Assembly: GCA_910591455.2 (NCBI GenBank)
Contig: OU342821.1
Span: 12,947,787 to 13,011,786 of the forward strand
Length of the DNA stretch: 64,000 nucleotides
Source: Pholis gunnellus
Taxonomy: Eukaryota > Chordata > Actinopteri > Perciformes > Pholidae
Direction of reading: 5' to 3'
The notes under the pieces are model-generated. The model worked only from the letters and a program-made list of their open reading frames with translations, had not been told where the DNA came from and did no database searches. The first letter of the stretch is position 1. Each line of letters starts with the position of its first letter. Below are positions 41,771 to 53,600 of the stretch, piece by piece. Made by a program: the position numbers and the translations under genes.

Positions 41771-42597
41771 TCATTTCTTCACTGATTATCAGTATTTGAT
41801 TACCCAAATAAACAAAATGAAATAAGAACATAGCACATTCTGTGGTTTACAGTCTTTTGGATCGAAACAGAACACTGAACACAACATCATTTTCAGGAGT
41901 TTTAATAATTTACTAAAAAAGAGTGTAAAAGTAACAGATCTCTCCCACTAAAGTGGATCTGTTTGATATTCAAAGTGATGACAGATGTAACATTTGTTTG
42001 CAAACTTGCCCTCGTCTGTACATTTGTGTACACTTACTTGGCAATTCAACCTCTTGGCTGTAATTAAATGACTTTTGTACTGTATACTGTATATCAAAAA
42101 AAGCTCAGCAAAAAAAAGAAAATACTTTGATATGAATCACATGAAAGTAAACCAACCAGCATGAAATGTACAGCTTTAAGAAAATTCCAAAAAACACAGC
42201 TGAAAAGTGTATATACAAACATGCTAGAAATCTAACAAAGAGCAGACTGGGTGAAGCTGAAGAGACAGGCCTTTCTATTGGTTTGCTTGACATCATTTAG
42301 GAGAGCCAATGAAATAAAGCATCGTTCTTAAATATTTAATAACCTTGCAATGTTCAAATACCATGGTCTTCTACTGCCTATTTCAAGTTTTTTTAGCAGA
42401 GGAGGAACACTTTATAAATATAGAGTATACTGTATCTCCTGCATCAATTAGTTTAATTTAAACTCATTAAATAAAAAGGTAAAATGTTCAGTATCTGTAG
42501 AAAGTAAAAAAAAAGATAAATGTTCATACTGTGTCCACTTTTAAAGAGATGGGTGTTTCCATCGTCCTTATCATTAAGTGCCTGCTTGGAAGAGGTA

Positions 42598-42648
42598 ATA
42601 TATATATATATATGTATATTCATATATATATATTTATATATTTATATC
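42598..42648. repeat. (TA)n interrupted microsatellite
   Basis: TA runs with tatttata interruptions just past the candidate med13l 3' end. Confidence 0.93.
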
Positions 42649-42718
42649 AAATTCTATGACATGATATAATTTGTATAAATATGGCATCTTTACAATTGCA
42701 TTAAAATTACATTTTTTT

Positions 42719-42728
42719 TTTATTTATT
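42719..42728 (-). terminator. candidate distal poly(A) signal, overlapping AATAAATAAA
   Basis: Two overlapping AATAAA hexamers on the minus strand about 860 bases past the stop, followed by A/T-rich sequence. A plausible main 3' end of med13l. Confidence 0.4.
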
Positions 42729-43441
42729 TCAGATCCCAAGACAATTAACAGTCAATTGGGAAAAAGGCCTTGTTTAAGTTTCTCCTTTTCTTGTTTTAAA
42801 TATTAAAAATAAGTCTCAATTCTTTGCAAATGTTTGTCTTACATTATAAACAACACTTCTGTCCTAACTGGTCAAATATTTTCCATTGTGTTCATATCCA
42901 CAACACGTTGGAAGGTGAGGAAAAAGTGCCCCTTTCAGAGTAAAAGTAGAAGATTCCTCAACCGACTGCAAGTCCCAAGAAGCTCAACAGTGCAGTTCTA
43001 TACAAAAATGTAAAAGCATCATTGATGTAACAAAGCCATGTGTTTGTGTAGTCATGCCACTTTGCTGGTTGTACAATATGGAGTTATGTGGCCCGGCACA
43101 GACGTCCCTTTTCACAGGTGAAGGTGTAAAGAGAATCGTATATATAGCTTCTCTGTAATTATCCGATGCTTCTTCAAATGCCACTGAGAGGTGTAGCCCG
43201 AGTGGGACATAATGCTATTTTGATCAGGAAAAAGTAACTGTGATATGTCAATAAAATGGGCATAGATCCGTCTGTTCTCCCTCTCAAAAAGTACCATAAC
43301 TGACACAGGACCAGTTGTGAAGGTACAAACTGTACTGGGTTTGCAGGGTGTCGTGGTTAACATGTTACGTTATTGTTCAGAGCATTTCTCTCTTCTTATT
43401 AATTACATTCCAGGCATGGGAGAGTCTGACTTGCCCTGTCT

Positions 43442-43447
43442 TTTATT
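43442..43447 (-). terminator. candidate proximal poly(A) signal AATAAA
   Basis: TTTATT on the plus strand, about 140 bases past the med13l stop. This would give a very short 3' UTR, so it may be an alternative or unused site. Confidence 0.35.
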
Positions 43448-43584
43448 CAGCCGTTAAATCCATGTCAACCCGAAGCAACAACAGAGCTCTGGTGCTCTCT
43501 GGTGCCCAGAAGGAGGAAGCGTAGGCACAGAGGAAATGAAGGTAACCATCAGCCCCCCAGAGTCGTCCTTGAAGTCTCACACAG

Positions 43585-43717
43585 TTAAAGCATGTTCAGG
43601 ATGGCGTTGTACATTTGGATCAGTACAGCCAAGTGGACAGGCAGGCAGGACTGGCGGTCTTGGGTGGCAGGGGTACACGTCAGCCAGGAGAGGGCGTTGT
43701 ACTGCTCCAACACAAAC
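43585..43717 (-). CDS. med13l: med13l terminal coding exon with stop
   Basis: Residues 1908-1951. Acceptor AACACAG; encodes FVLEQYNALSWLTC and ends MYNAILNML followed by TAA at 43585-43587, the usual C-terminus of the family. Confidence 0.95.
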
Positions 43718-45074
43718 CTGTGTTTGAAAAATAAACAATTCTAGCAACAATCTCTGACTTTTTAGAGATATTTTAATTATAAATATTGCAATGGTTTACC
43801 CGTCAACTTACCTTGATTTCCTTAATCACAATAGTATACATACAAAATAAGTTTTTCACTCCTAATACTGATATTGAACATTTAGTAAAAGTTCACTATT
43901 CAACATTCTGAACATTAATATAGCAGCAAACAACTATTTGCTATGTAAATATAATGTCTATCTGAGCAAAGAATGAAGTTGCTCACCCTCTGTGTGTGTG
44001 TGTTGTAAGCCGAGCTTCTCTGTGCTTTGTCCACAGTTAGCATCGTTAGCTGTGAGTTGCCCAGCAATATTGAGAGCCGTTGAGAGGCAAGTCAAATTCT
44101 CTCAATTTCACATTTAGCACCTTTCCAAGAATTGGATATTCTATTTTGATAATATCTTTATTAATAATCAATTATTAATGAGGAATTTAAATTGAATCAA
44201 GACCATTGAAACAATAAATACAGTTTTTTGTAATGTTATGTGAAACCATTATTATCATCTTTTTTCAGTTATGATACATACGCAAATTATAAGATGTTTT
44301 CACTGATAAACAAACAACTTTAACACATGAATCTGTTCTTAGCACACATTGCAATGTCAAGAAATAGTATTTGTTGTTACTGAGGTAATACATGTTACTT
44401 AATGACAATGTAACACTTACTCATAAAGAACAGATGTTTTGAACACATAGTTTTGTATCAACTACTTGAATAAGACCATGAGCTACCGACTTTGAAGGCT
44501 TTGTGCTCACCCTCCAGTGTCTGCTTTCTATACAGCAGGTGATAAAGAACTCTAAAAGGGTCAACATGTGTTACGTATTTACCTGAGCACATCCGAGGTG
44601 GTCTTTGAGTCTAAGGGGTGAGGGGACCTCTTTGTCTTGTCGGACACCAACTCATCTGTCTGAGCTATGGAGATGTGGTGGTGGAGGGAGGCCTGAAAGT
44701 AAAGAAACAAAGGGCACGATGTCAAATGTTGAAGCATTCCTGGCTGTACTGTATTGAGCAGCTGTGTGCATCTTTAAAGTTCAATCACACAATTAAAAGT
44801 ATTTCTGCACAAATTCTTCTTTCTTTGTATGTCTTTCTCTCAAATGAAATAGGTTTTGTCTCTTTAACCCACACACACACACACACACACACACAGTGTT
44901 TTGAGTACCTTGAGGAAGAGTGGACACTGGCTCTCAGCATGCGGACAGGAGGCCCAGAACCAATGAGGAAGTCCATTTGCTTGTGCAGTGGAGACGTAGT
45001 AGCCCAGAGCCAGCGGCTGCTGCTTCAGCTCTTCTGGTGGACTGTCCCTGGACAGCAAGCGCTCTCCCTGGTTC

Positions 45075-45134
<60 letters not shown>

Positions 45135-47653
45135 AAGGCCAGTTATTAATTACAAACCTTTATTGGGATCCTTTCAAATCCTGGGACATTTTATTCTTCC
45201 ATCTTCATCTTACAATTCTAAGCCTTTGCACCGGCATGAGTGGGGGTTGTATTCCTTTAACTCCTTTAACAAAATCATGTAATTTTCATGAAAAGAGAAC
45301 TGACAATACCCTTTTTTATGTTGTATTAAAAGAGACATCTGTAGTTCAGCAATTGCCATCTGCTAAATATTTGATTTCCAATGTTCTGAGTTGTGCTCAA
45401 AAACGCAGAATTGCATGCAATCCTTGTAGATCAGAAGATATATAGTATACTCTAGTATAGTTTAAGTTATACATAAAGATCCTAAAGCACCATTTGAAGA
45501 GTAAAAATACTGATTTCAACCAACAAATATCTCATTAGCTGATATTTTCTTTCCCATTGAGTCAAAGTTTTTTGCAAAATAACTACCGACATGTTTGCAT
45601 TTTTAGCCTGCAGGTCATTGCGGTAATGACATACACAGCTAACATAAGTATGCACACTTTTACCTCTAACATGTTATTGCACTGCCACACACTGTTCCCA
45701 CAGTTTGTCCGTACTGAATGAAATGTTCCGTAGTACAGGCTGTCAACATGTCTCTTCTCCTGTGCCTCCAAGACAAATTCCTGTGCATCTATTATACTTG
45801 GCAAAACTATAATTCTGATTCTAGCTCGATAAAGAGCTAAGTGTCAGTCAGCCAGGACTGCAGTGAAGAAGCTCCCATGCCTCAAAGTACAAAATCAAAT
45901 CTGAACCTGAGGTATGCATTATAGTTCCATTAAAACATTCATGTAATTAACAGTTGTACATAGCAATCAAAACGCTTATTATACTGTACATGATATACTC
46001 TACAGGTGATATATGGCTCTTCATTTTATAGGTATTTCGAGGTTGCCGAGCTTTATTACGTCTGATCACACCCTGTATGATTCTTGTGCAAAGTCACAGC
46101 AGTACACAGCTTTCCTTCTCTCTTCAAAATGAATGTCTAAGTTGTAGGGTGTAAATACAGCAGCATGTTTTTTTTTCCCCACATGCAGAGTATGTCATCA
46201 TTATTTCCCTTTGTAAGAGGGATCATTTGCAACAGCTCAAGTCACTTTAGGGTGATTTCTCTCCACCGGCTCATGACTCACCTTGGTGTGTTGGAAATGT
46301 GATCCCATTCCCATCCCGGACGGAGAGCCTGGTGAGGGCACAGGAGAGGTGTTGGGGGACGGGTGGAGGTTTCCTGTGATCAGCATCATGTCATGGCCAA
46401 TGTCGTTCTCCAGTTCATCAGGAAAGGGCAGATCGAACATGTCGTCTGAGGGGGGGTGAAAACAAGAGATAAAAGCGATGTCAGCACAGCCCCAATGAGT
46501 TTTAACTTTGGTAATTAACATCAACACATCTTCAGTTTGTTGTCATTCCACACCAACACAGTTAATATTCCCACAAAAGGGGCATGTCTTTAGGCTAAAT
46601 GGAACTTCGTCATGTTTTGCACAAGCCATTTGTGACTGTGGGGAGAGATGTTTTAGCACAAAGATGCCACCTGTTGGTACAAAATAATATCTAAATCATT
46701 TTAAACAAGGGGTTATTTGCATTTGTCTCAAGACAAAATAGGAAATGTTACAATAATAACACAGTACAACTGTTATATTCAAAGACAAAATAGGAAATGT
46801 TACAATAATAACACAGTACGACTGTTATTTTGCTAGTTATTACCATTATTGTCCTCAGTAGGGTAGGAGCTGGGTGCCAGCTGGGTGGTGGCAGAAGTTG
46901 GGAAGACTAGGATGTGTGTACAGGAAGCATCCTGAGGTGTGTTCAGCTGTGACGTCTGCAAGTTCAGAGCCGTGCTGCGTCCAAACACTGAGCCCATGGT
47001 GACTGCATCTGAAGGCCGAGAGAAACGCAGCAAAGGAGAGGCGTCTATTTGTAAAAGGTCTTAAAAATACAGTATGTTTTTAAATCACTAAGCAATGTAA
47101 TTCTAGTGCACTGCAATATCTGATGTTGTTTTTTTTTATAACCATAAAGATCCTCATCATGAAATCACAGTTTCACAGAGTGGACGGGCTACTAACCGGG
47201 CATGATCACAAAGGAACCCTGTGGCTCCATGGCTACCAGGCAGGCACTGAGGATACTGGGGGAGTCCGCGGCTGAGATCCCACACATTCGACAAGCCTCC
47301 TTCAGCTGGCGCCCTATTGAATGGAGGGAATGCTCCCCGAGGAGTGAGCTCCAGTCTGGTTGAGAGAGAGGGTGGGAGAAACATGTGGAAGTGAGAAAAA
47401 AAAAGATAAAAGCCATATGAAATGTGTTTTAGTATATCATTCTCCAAATAACAGAAAGCAGAGTAAAAATATTTGGTGATGCTGCGTTGGAACTGGAACA
47501 GTCTTCCAGAGGATCTGAGAGGAGCTGAAAATATTGATATTTTTCTATTCAAACTGGCTTTTATGTAGTTTTTTATAATTGTATGGTTTTTATTATTATT
47601 GCTTATCATTCTTAGTCTTACATGTTTTTATGCAATGGTATAAGTTTGTATAC

Positions 47654-47685
<32 letters not shown>

Positions 47686-50600
47686 CTGTATATAAGTTTT
47701 TTACTGTCTTACCATGATCAATATATTCAGGGTTGTATTGTTCATGCATGTATTCATTTTCTCCTAACTTAATTTATAATCATACATTATTTGTAAAGCA
47801 CTTGTTTGAAAGGTGCTATTTAAATAAAACGTGGTTGATTGATAGATTTAATAGATTTAATTTCTTAACAAAATCTTGAAGGATAAGGAAAAAAGAGAAA
47901 ACAAATAAAATGAGAATTATAAAACCATAGAACATAAGCGATAAAACATGTAATAAACAATTTAGAATACGTTTGGCTAAAATGATGGTTTTTGCACCTG
48001 TATATGGCCCAGGAGTGTAGCTGCTATAAATGGATATTAGGGAACTGGTCAGTGCCAGAGCAAAAATAAGATGAGTCAAAGTTCACGCTGAATGAATGGC
48101 CCTACTTACTGTACGTTTCCAAATGAACTCATTTATATTTGTCAGTATGTGAACTCTGGGAAACAAAGTGATTATGAAGTAATGTTTTATCCACATTAGG
48201 ATAAAAGAAAAGAATGATATTTTGCAACAAACAGGTACTCATTACATCCTCTGAACACGACTCATCAGTACGTTGTATTCATCAGAGCCCGGTTTCTTCT
48301 GCACGGACGTCACTCACCTTTCAGCTCTCCGTGCCCCAGTCTGCCTAATCGACCGATCACAATCCTCCATGGCAGTGAGGTCATCTGGATGATGCCAATA
48401 CACCATTCCCACAGCTTCTGCAGTCCCATCTTTCTGGCTGAAACCTTGGGACGTCGCGCTCTGAAGTGAAAAAAACAACAACAATGAAATACGTCGAGAT
48501 ATCAGCGCACTATCTAACAGTAACAAAAGAAGAACCATTAAAAAGGACAACTGTGCATAGAATCAGGCCCATAAACCTCACCTGTTGGGTACATCAATGT
48601 TGATAATACTGGTCTCCAGGAGCTCCCCCTGCTGGTCAGTGCAGGACACAAGGATCCAGCGCTGGTCATGTGATAGGCAGTATCCAACAAAGAGCACATT
48701 GTATTTGGGAGGGAGCTCTGCCCATATCTCCCCTGGTTCCGGCTGCTTGGAACGGGTCGGACTAAGGATGAAGGCGGGAGTGTACAGCTGCAGTGGGCTG
48801 GGATGCTGGAGGAGGAAATTCAGATTTCAAGAAAGGAAAAAGGATTCACATAGGCATGTGCAAAGTATATTACACTCATTTTCAGTGTATAATACGACAC
48901 AAGTTGCTCAATTCTCATGCCCACCTCTGGACCTTTAAGCACAGAGTTAACAGTTGATACTGGACCAAAGCCAGTCAGGGACTTGATGTGTGTTAGTTGT
49001 GGCAGCAGACGTCTGCATTGGGAATAGCAGGAGAAGGACAGGGAGCGCAGATGTTGCAGGTAGAAATGGCTCTCCCCACTGGCCGGCTGGAGAAGGTACT
49101 GGCACGGCACCACCTAAGCAAGATGGAAAGAGAAGATGACGATCGCAAGAGCAAGAGTGAATTCTATTTGATTCTGTTGAGCATAAATCTCAGACTTCTT
49201 ACCTGTAGCACCAGTGCAGGTCTCATTGTCTCAGGCAAAGTCTGTAGCATCTCTGTGTAGCAGCGAAGTAGCCCTAGTAGCCAAATGCTACTGGCCTCCA
49301 CTTCGTCACCCTCTTCTTCCTCTCCCCCTTCATTCCTCGCTCCACTTGAGCTAAGAAAAGCATCCACTATGTAAATAACAATAGCTGGTGGGTTAGCGAG
49401 GCTGTCCGTTGTGTCGGCCACAGTGGGGATGCCGATCCTAGCCTGCTCAGCCGTGCTGAGGAAGCAAGAGGAGAAAGAAGTTGTGCTTTTATTCAAATAG
49501 CTCAAATGTGTGGGGCAAAAATCCGAGTCATTTTCTCATTCATTTGGGTCTTACAGTTCAGGGTTTTCTGCTGGTGTGTTGGCTGGTGTAGCGGCACTGG
49601 AAGGCCCTTTAGAGTCGCTGGGTGCACCTTGGGTTGTCTCCCCTGTCTGGTTTGAGGTTGCTGCAGTCGGGGTCGAAGCACTTCCTGAACCGACAGCCCC
49701 TGGAGCTTGTTCACCTTCAGGGCCCCAAGCTTGAGGCTGCCCAGAAGAGGCAGGCTGGGTTGAAGAAGTGGGGTTTAAAGGAGGCTGAACTTTGGGAGGC
49801 AACAGAAGACTGCTGTCCAAAGGAAGGGCTGACAGCTGGGGACCTGCAAGAAGGAAAATAATCATTTCAAAATACTGATTTCAAAAATAGGATAGAGTGC
49901 AATAGAAGTGCCTGAATGATATTTTATGAATTAGATTAGATTAGTCCGTTTGAATATTCTTACCAAGCTGCTGCTTGCAGGCATAAGCGTAGAGTTTAAG
50001 TTTGCTGAGGTTGTCGGTGTGCTGCTGTCCAGCCCAGGGTCCGGTCACCCACTGGTCCACATCCAGCTCCTCCAGCTTTTCTGGTTCTACTTCTTCTCCC
50101 ACATGCACGAGGCCGTCGCTGGACACCTTGGCAAGAGGACGGTGCTTCCCGAGGCGGCACGTCTGGAAACGGAGTCAAAGCTTCTGTTAATTCCCTCATT
50201 AGAAACACTTATGACATTATATTACAATATGTGTTGAAATTCTACAACACCTCCGATTCAGATTTCAATCTCTTACCTCATAAACAGAGCTAAGCTCCTG
50301 GAAGAAGGCGCGGGCCGCAGCCAGCAGAGAAGGGCTACTGGGACACAGCACCACATACGCCACATCCCGCTGGCCCCCATACGGCTCCAGCAGCAACTTC
50401 TCCCAGAAAGGCAACGCCAAAGGGGACAATGCCAAGAAGTCCCTGTCCTTGTCATAGCCCAGCAACACTGTAGGGATGGGCAAGGGCTCTGGAGACTCCT
50501 CCGAACCTTGGAAAATTAGAAAAAGTAACATTTTAAGTTAGTTACAGTCAAATTATGACTTTTCTGTGCATTCCAGACTACCACTTTAGAGGTTTATAGC

Positions 50601-53600
50601 ATTACAGGTAGCATCCAGTAAACTACTAAGACAGAGGATTTGTTTTCTGAGAAAAAAAAACAAAGAATGTGTTGACTCACCGTAGGAGCCTCTCCCGGCC
50701 ATCTTATGGAACTGCTGCCAGGTGAGTGGACCCTGAACATGCTGGATGTTTTCCCAGGTCCGTCCTGTTCTCTTCTTCTGGATCGCATCCTGCAAGAAAG
50801 GCTGCAGAGATAGCAGCATACGGACCATGTCCTGGGACGACAACATGTTCATGTCCACCACTGTGGAGATAAACAGATGCACACATGTTAAGTTAACATG
50901 ATTCCATACACAACAAAAACAAATGAACACACACAAAACACATCAATACATAGATTAGATAACACAAAGGCAGCTGGACATACATAAAATACTAATCTCA
51001 CTAAAGATGTGTGAAGTAGGGCTGTATTTAAGGGAGTTGATCACACAATGTTATCCCAAGGATGCATTCAATTATCTGTATGTTGTATATTTTTCAAACC
51101 CCTTCTTACCATTTGTATGAGGCCAGGAGTGAAGAGCTGTACTTCTGACAATAGCTGAATCTACTTTTCCTCCTGTGGGGTTATCCACATACTGCAACCC
51201 CTGCTCCAAGGCATTGTAACAGTCCACACAGGCATCACTCCCATCCGCCCACTGCTTTTCAGACATCCAGCTTTGGAGCAGGGCTCCCTTGCGGCCATGG
51301 CAGGAACAGCTGAGGGGGAGATGCAGTGATGCCAGGGAGGAAATAGGCTGGGAACAGTGCTCCTGCAGAAGGACCATGACTAACGGAGAGGCGGGGGCTG
51401 CGTCCTGTGCACGCTTGGCCCTGGGGTCACCCATAGTTGGATCCCGCCGGCAAAGAGCCAGCTTTCTCTCGGCCGCCCGGCCTACCTCAGAAGTCCGGCC
51501 GTAAATATCCTGCTCATCCTCCAGGAAGAGGCCCGTGCCATGGGCCAGCCGCCTGTTCACAATGGCACTGAAGCCACACATACAGCGGTACTGGTCTTCA
51601 CAAGTGGAATCAGGGATATACACCCCCACATCTGCTCCTTTGACATTCATATTGCAGGCACAGATACAGCAGCTGTCAAAGTTGCGATCCTTGAAGACGT
51701 TGAGTACGGAGTCTGAGAGCAGGAGGATAGAATACAGGCTGTGGGCCTCGGGCAGGGAGGGTCCTGGCCGAGCTAGGGGATCTACGGAGCTAAGAGGCAG
51801 GCTGGTGGAGGGCGTGGAGGCCGGTGAGCTGAGCTCAGTACCATCCTGCTTCACTGAACCCTGCCCAGAGCTCGCAGCGTTAATACCCCTTGGCGTACGA
51901 GGGGTGCGCGGAGTGGGCACAGAGAAGCGGGGAGTGGCAGGAGATGGGAGGATGCCAGCGGTGGTGCTCACAGAGGCAGTGGTGGCACTCATCTGGCCGT
52001 ACTCTTGGTCTGCGAGGGCGTTGACACTTGGCATGTTTCTGGAAAACACACACATTAAAAGGAAAGACAAACATGATTACTTCAGATGTCTGGGCAGCAG
52101 CTCCAAGAGGCTGCTCCTTACATCCAAACAGAGCATCCTTAGAGAACAGCACTCTTTCTAGTGACGATAAAAAGCTAACCTCACATAGTACTCCTTTAGA
52201 AACCATAAACCCCAGCACAACACTGTTTTTTATACAATGATAGCACAATTACATTTATGGACATTGAAGATCTGTTAGTCATAAAAGCTCGTCACAGCTG
52301 ACTACTCACGTGTATCCATCTCTGATGAAAGTGGTATTCTGGGAATGCATGACCGGGAAATGCTCCATTTTGGGCAAGAGGGCCCACGATGGACGATAGT
52401 AGCATTGCTCGGTAATCTTGAGCTGTGGTAGACTCTGGCTGGGTAAGCAGGCGAGTGGAGCAAACATGGAGGAGCCTATCTGTGGCTGGACAGAGAAGAT
52501 ACGAGTGGAAAATATCATTTAATCAATTAGCAACATAGACAAAAAAGTAAAAGAGCATAAAGGGGGAGTCTATCAGGTGCTTAATGTCAACAACTCCGCT
52601 ACCATAATACCAACTGTAGTCAGTACAGATGTCTGTCTCACAACACAGAGATAGATAATTAGCAAGCTACAGGTATCAGTGAAACAACATGATGTGTGAG
52701 CCTGATCAGCTCTCAAGTCAACAAGTCCTTGTATCGACTTCCCCTTGATGAGAGTTTTAAATAGATAAGAGTAATTAATAAAAGTAATGAACCAGTCAAA
52801 GTCCTCATTATCATACAAAAGTGTAATTTCCTCTGTTCACACTTGACGATGTAGCCATATGGGCTGCTAATCGGGGATCCATCCACCTCTCCTCACCTTG
52901 AGATCCTCCTGCCTGGGACTGGCCATGCCCTCCTCAATCTCCATCCTGTATTCAGTAAAGTGGGAGGAGGCTAAAGGCAGCAGGTGGTCAGCCGCTCCGC
53001 TGGGCGCAGGGGGCTCTTGGCTTGGAGTGTCACGATACATCGTGATGGGAGAGAAGGCTGGGTGCTGCTCTAAGGAAGGTGGGGTGGGAAACATTCTCTG
53101 GAGGTCTGCTACTGCTGAAAGGAGACAGATATGGAAAAGAGATGGAGAGGGGAGGAGGAGGAGGAGGAGGAGAGGGAGGAAAGTAGTTTACAAAGGTGTA
53201 ATGGGACAACACATTAAAAACTGTGGTTAGATAGAAATGTATTTCACTAAATACTCATGGAAGTGACTCACTTGATGGATAAGGTACAGCAACTCTCCCT
53301 TCTTTCCCCAGAGGACGATCTTCTGTTGATACTGGTAGCTTGGTAGAGTGCTGGTTGGGGTAAACAGTTATGTGTAAAAACAAATTATTACCCATAATAA
53401 TGGAGGCCTCAGAATATTGAAGCATAAAACATAATGAGATAATTTGAGAATGTTTGCTCGAAAAAAAAACTGTGTTTGAGTCAGTCAGAATATCTTACAT
53501 GCTGTTCGTTAAAAGAAAAAATACATATATGTCAGATTATAGTACATAAACCATGACGCCTCACCCCCAACTCTTCCTCATCTTCATCAAATATGTTGTC

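Larger units (their letters stand above)
42700..43584 (-). other. med13l: probable med13l 3' UTR
   Basis: Sequence directly downstream of the stop codon on the minus strand. Its extent is inferred only from candidate poly(A) signals at 43442-43447 and 42719-42728; no coding potential is seen. Confidence 0.5.

Noticed and set aside
44618..45445. 275-codon plus-strand open frame
   Set aside because: It runs antisense through two med13l exons and two CA repeats; the peptide is largely His-Thr from the microsatellites.
51535..52161. 208-codon plus-strand open frame
   Set aside because: Antisense shadow of the largest med13l exon, no similarity of its own.
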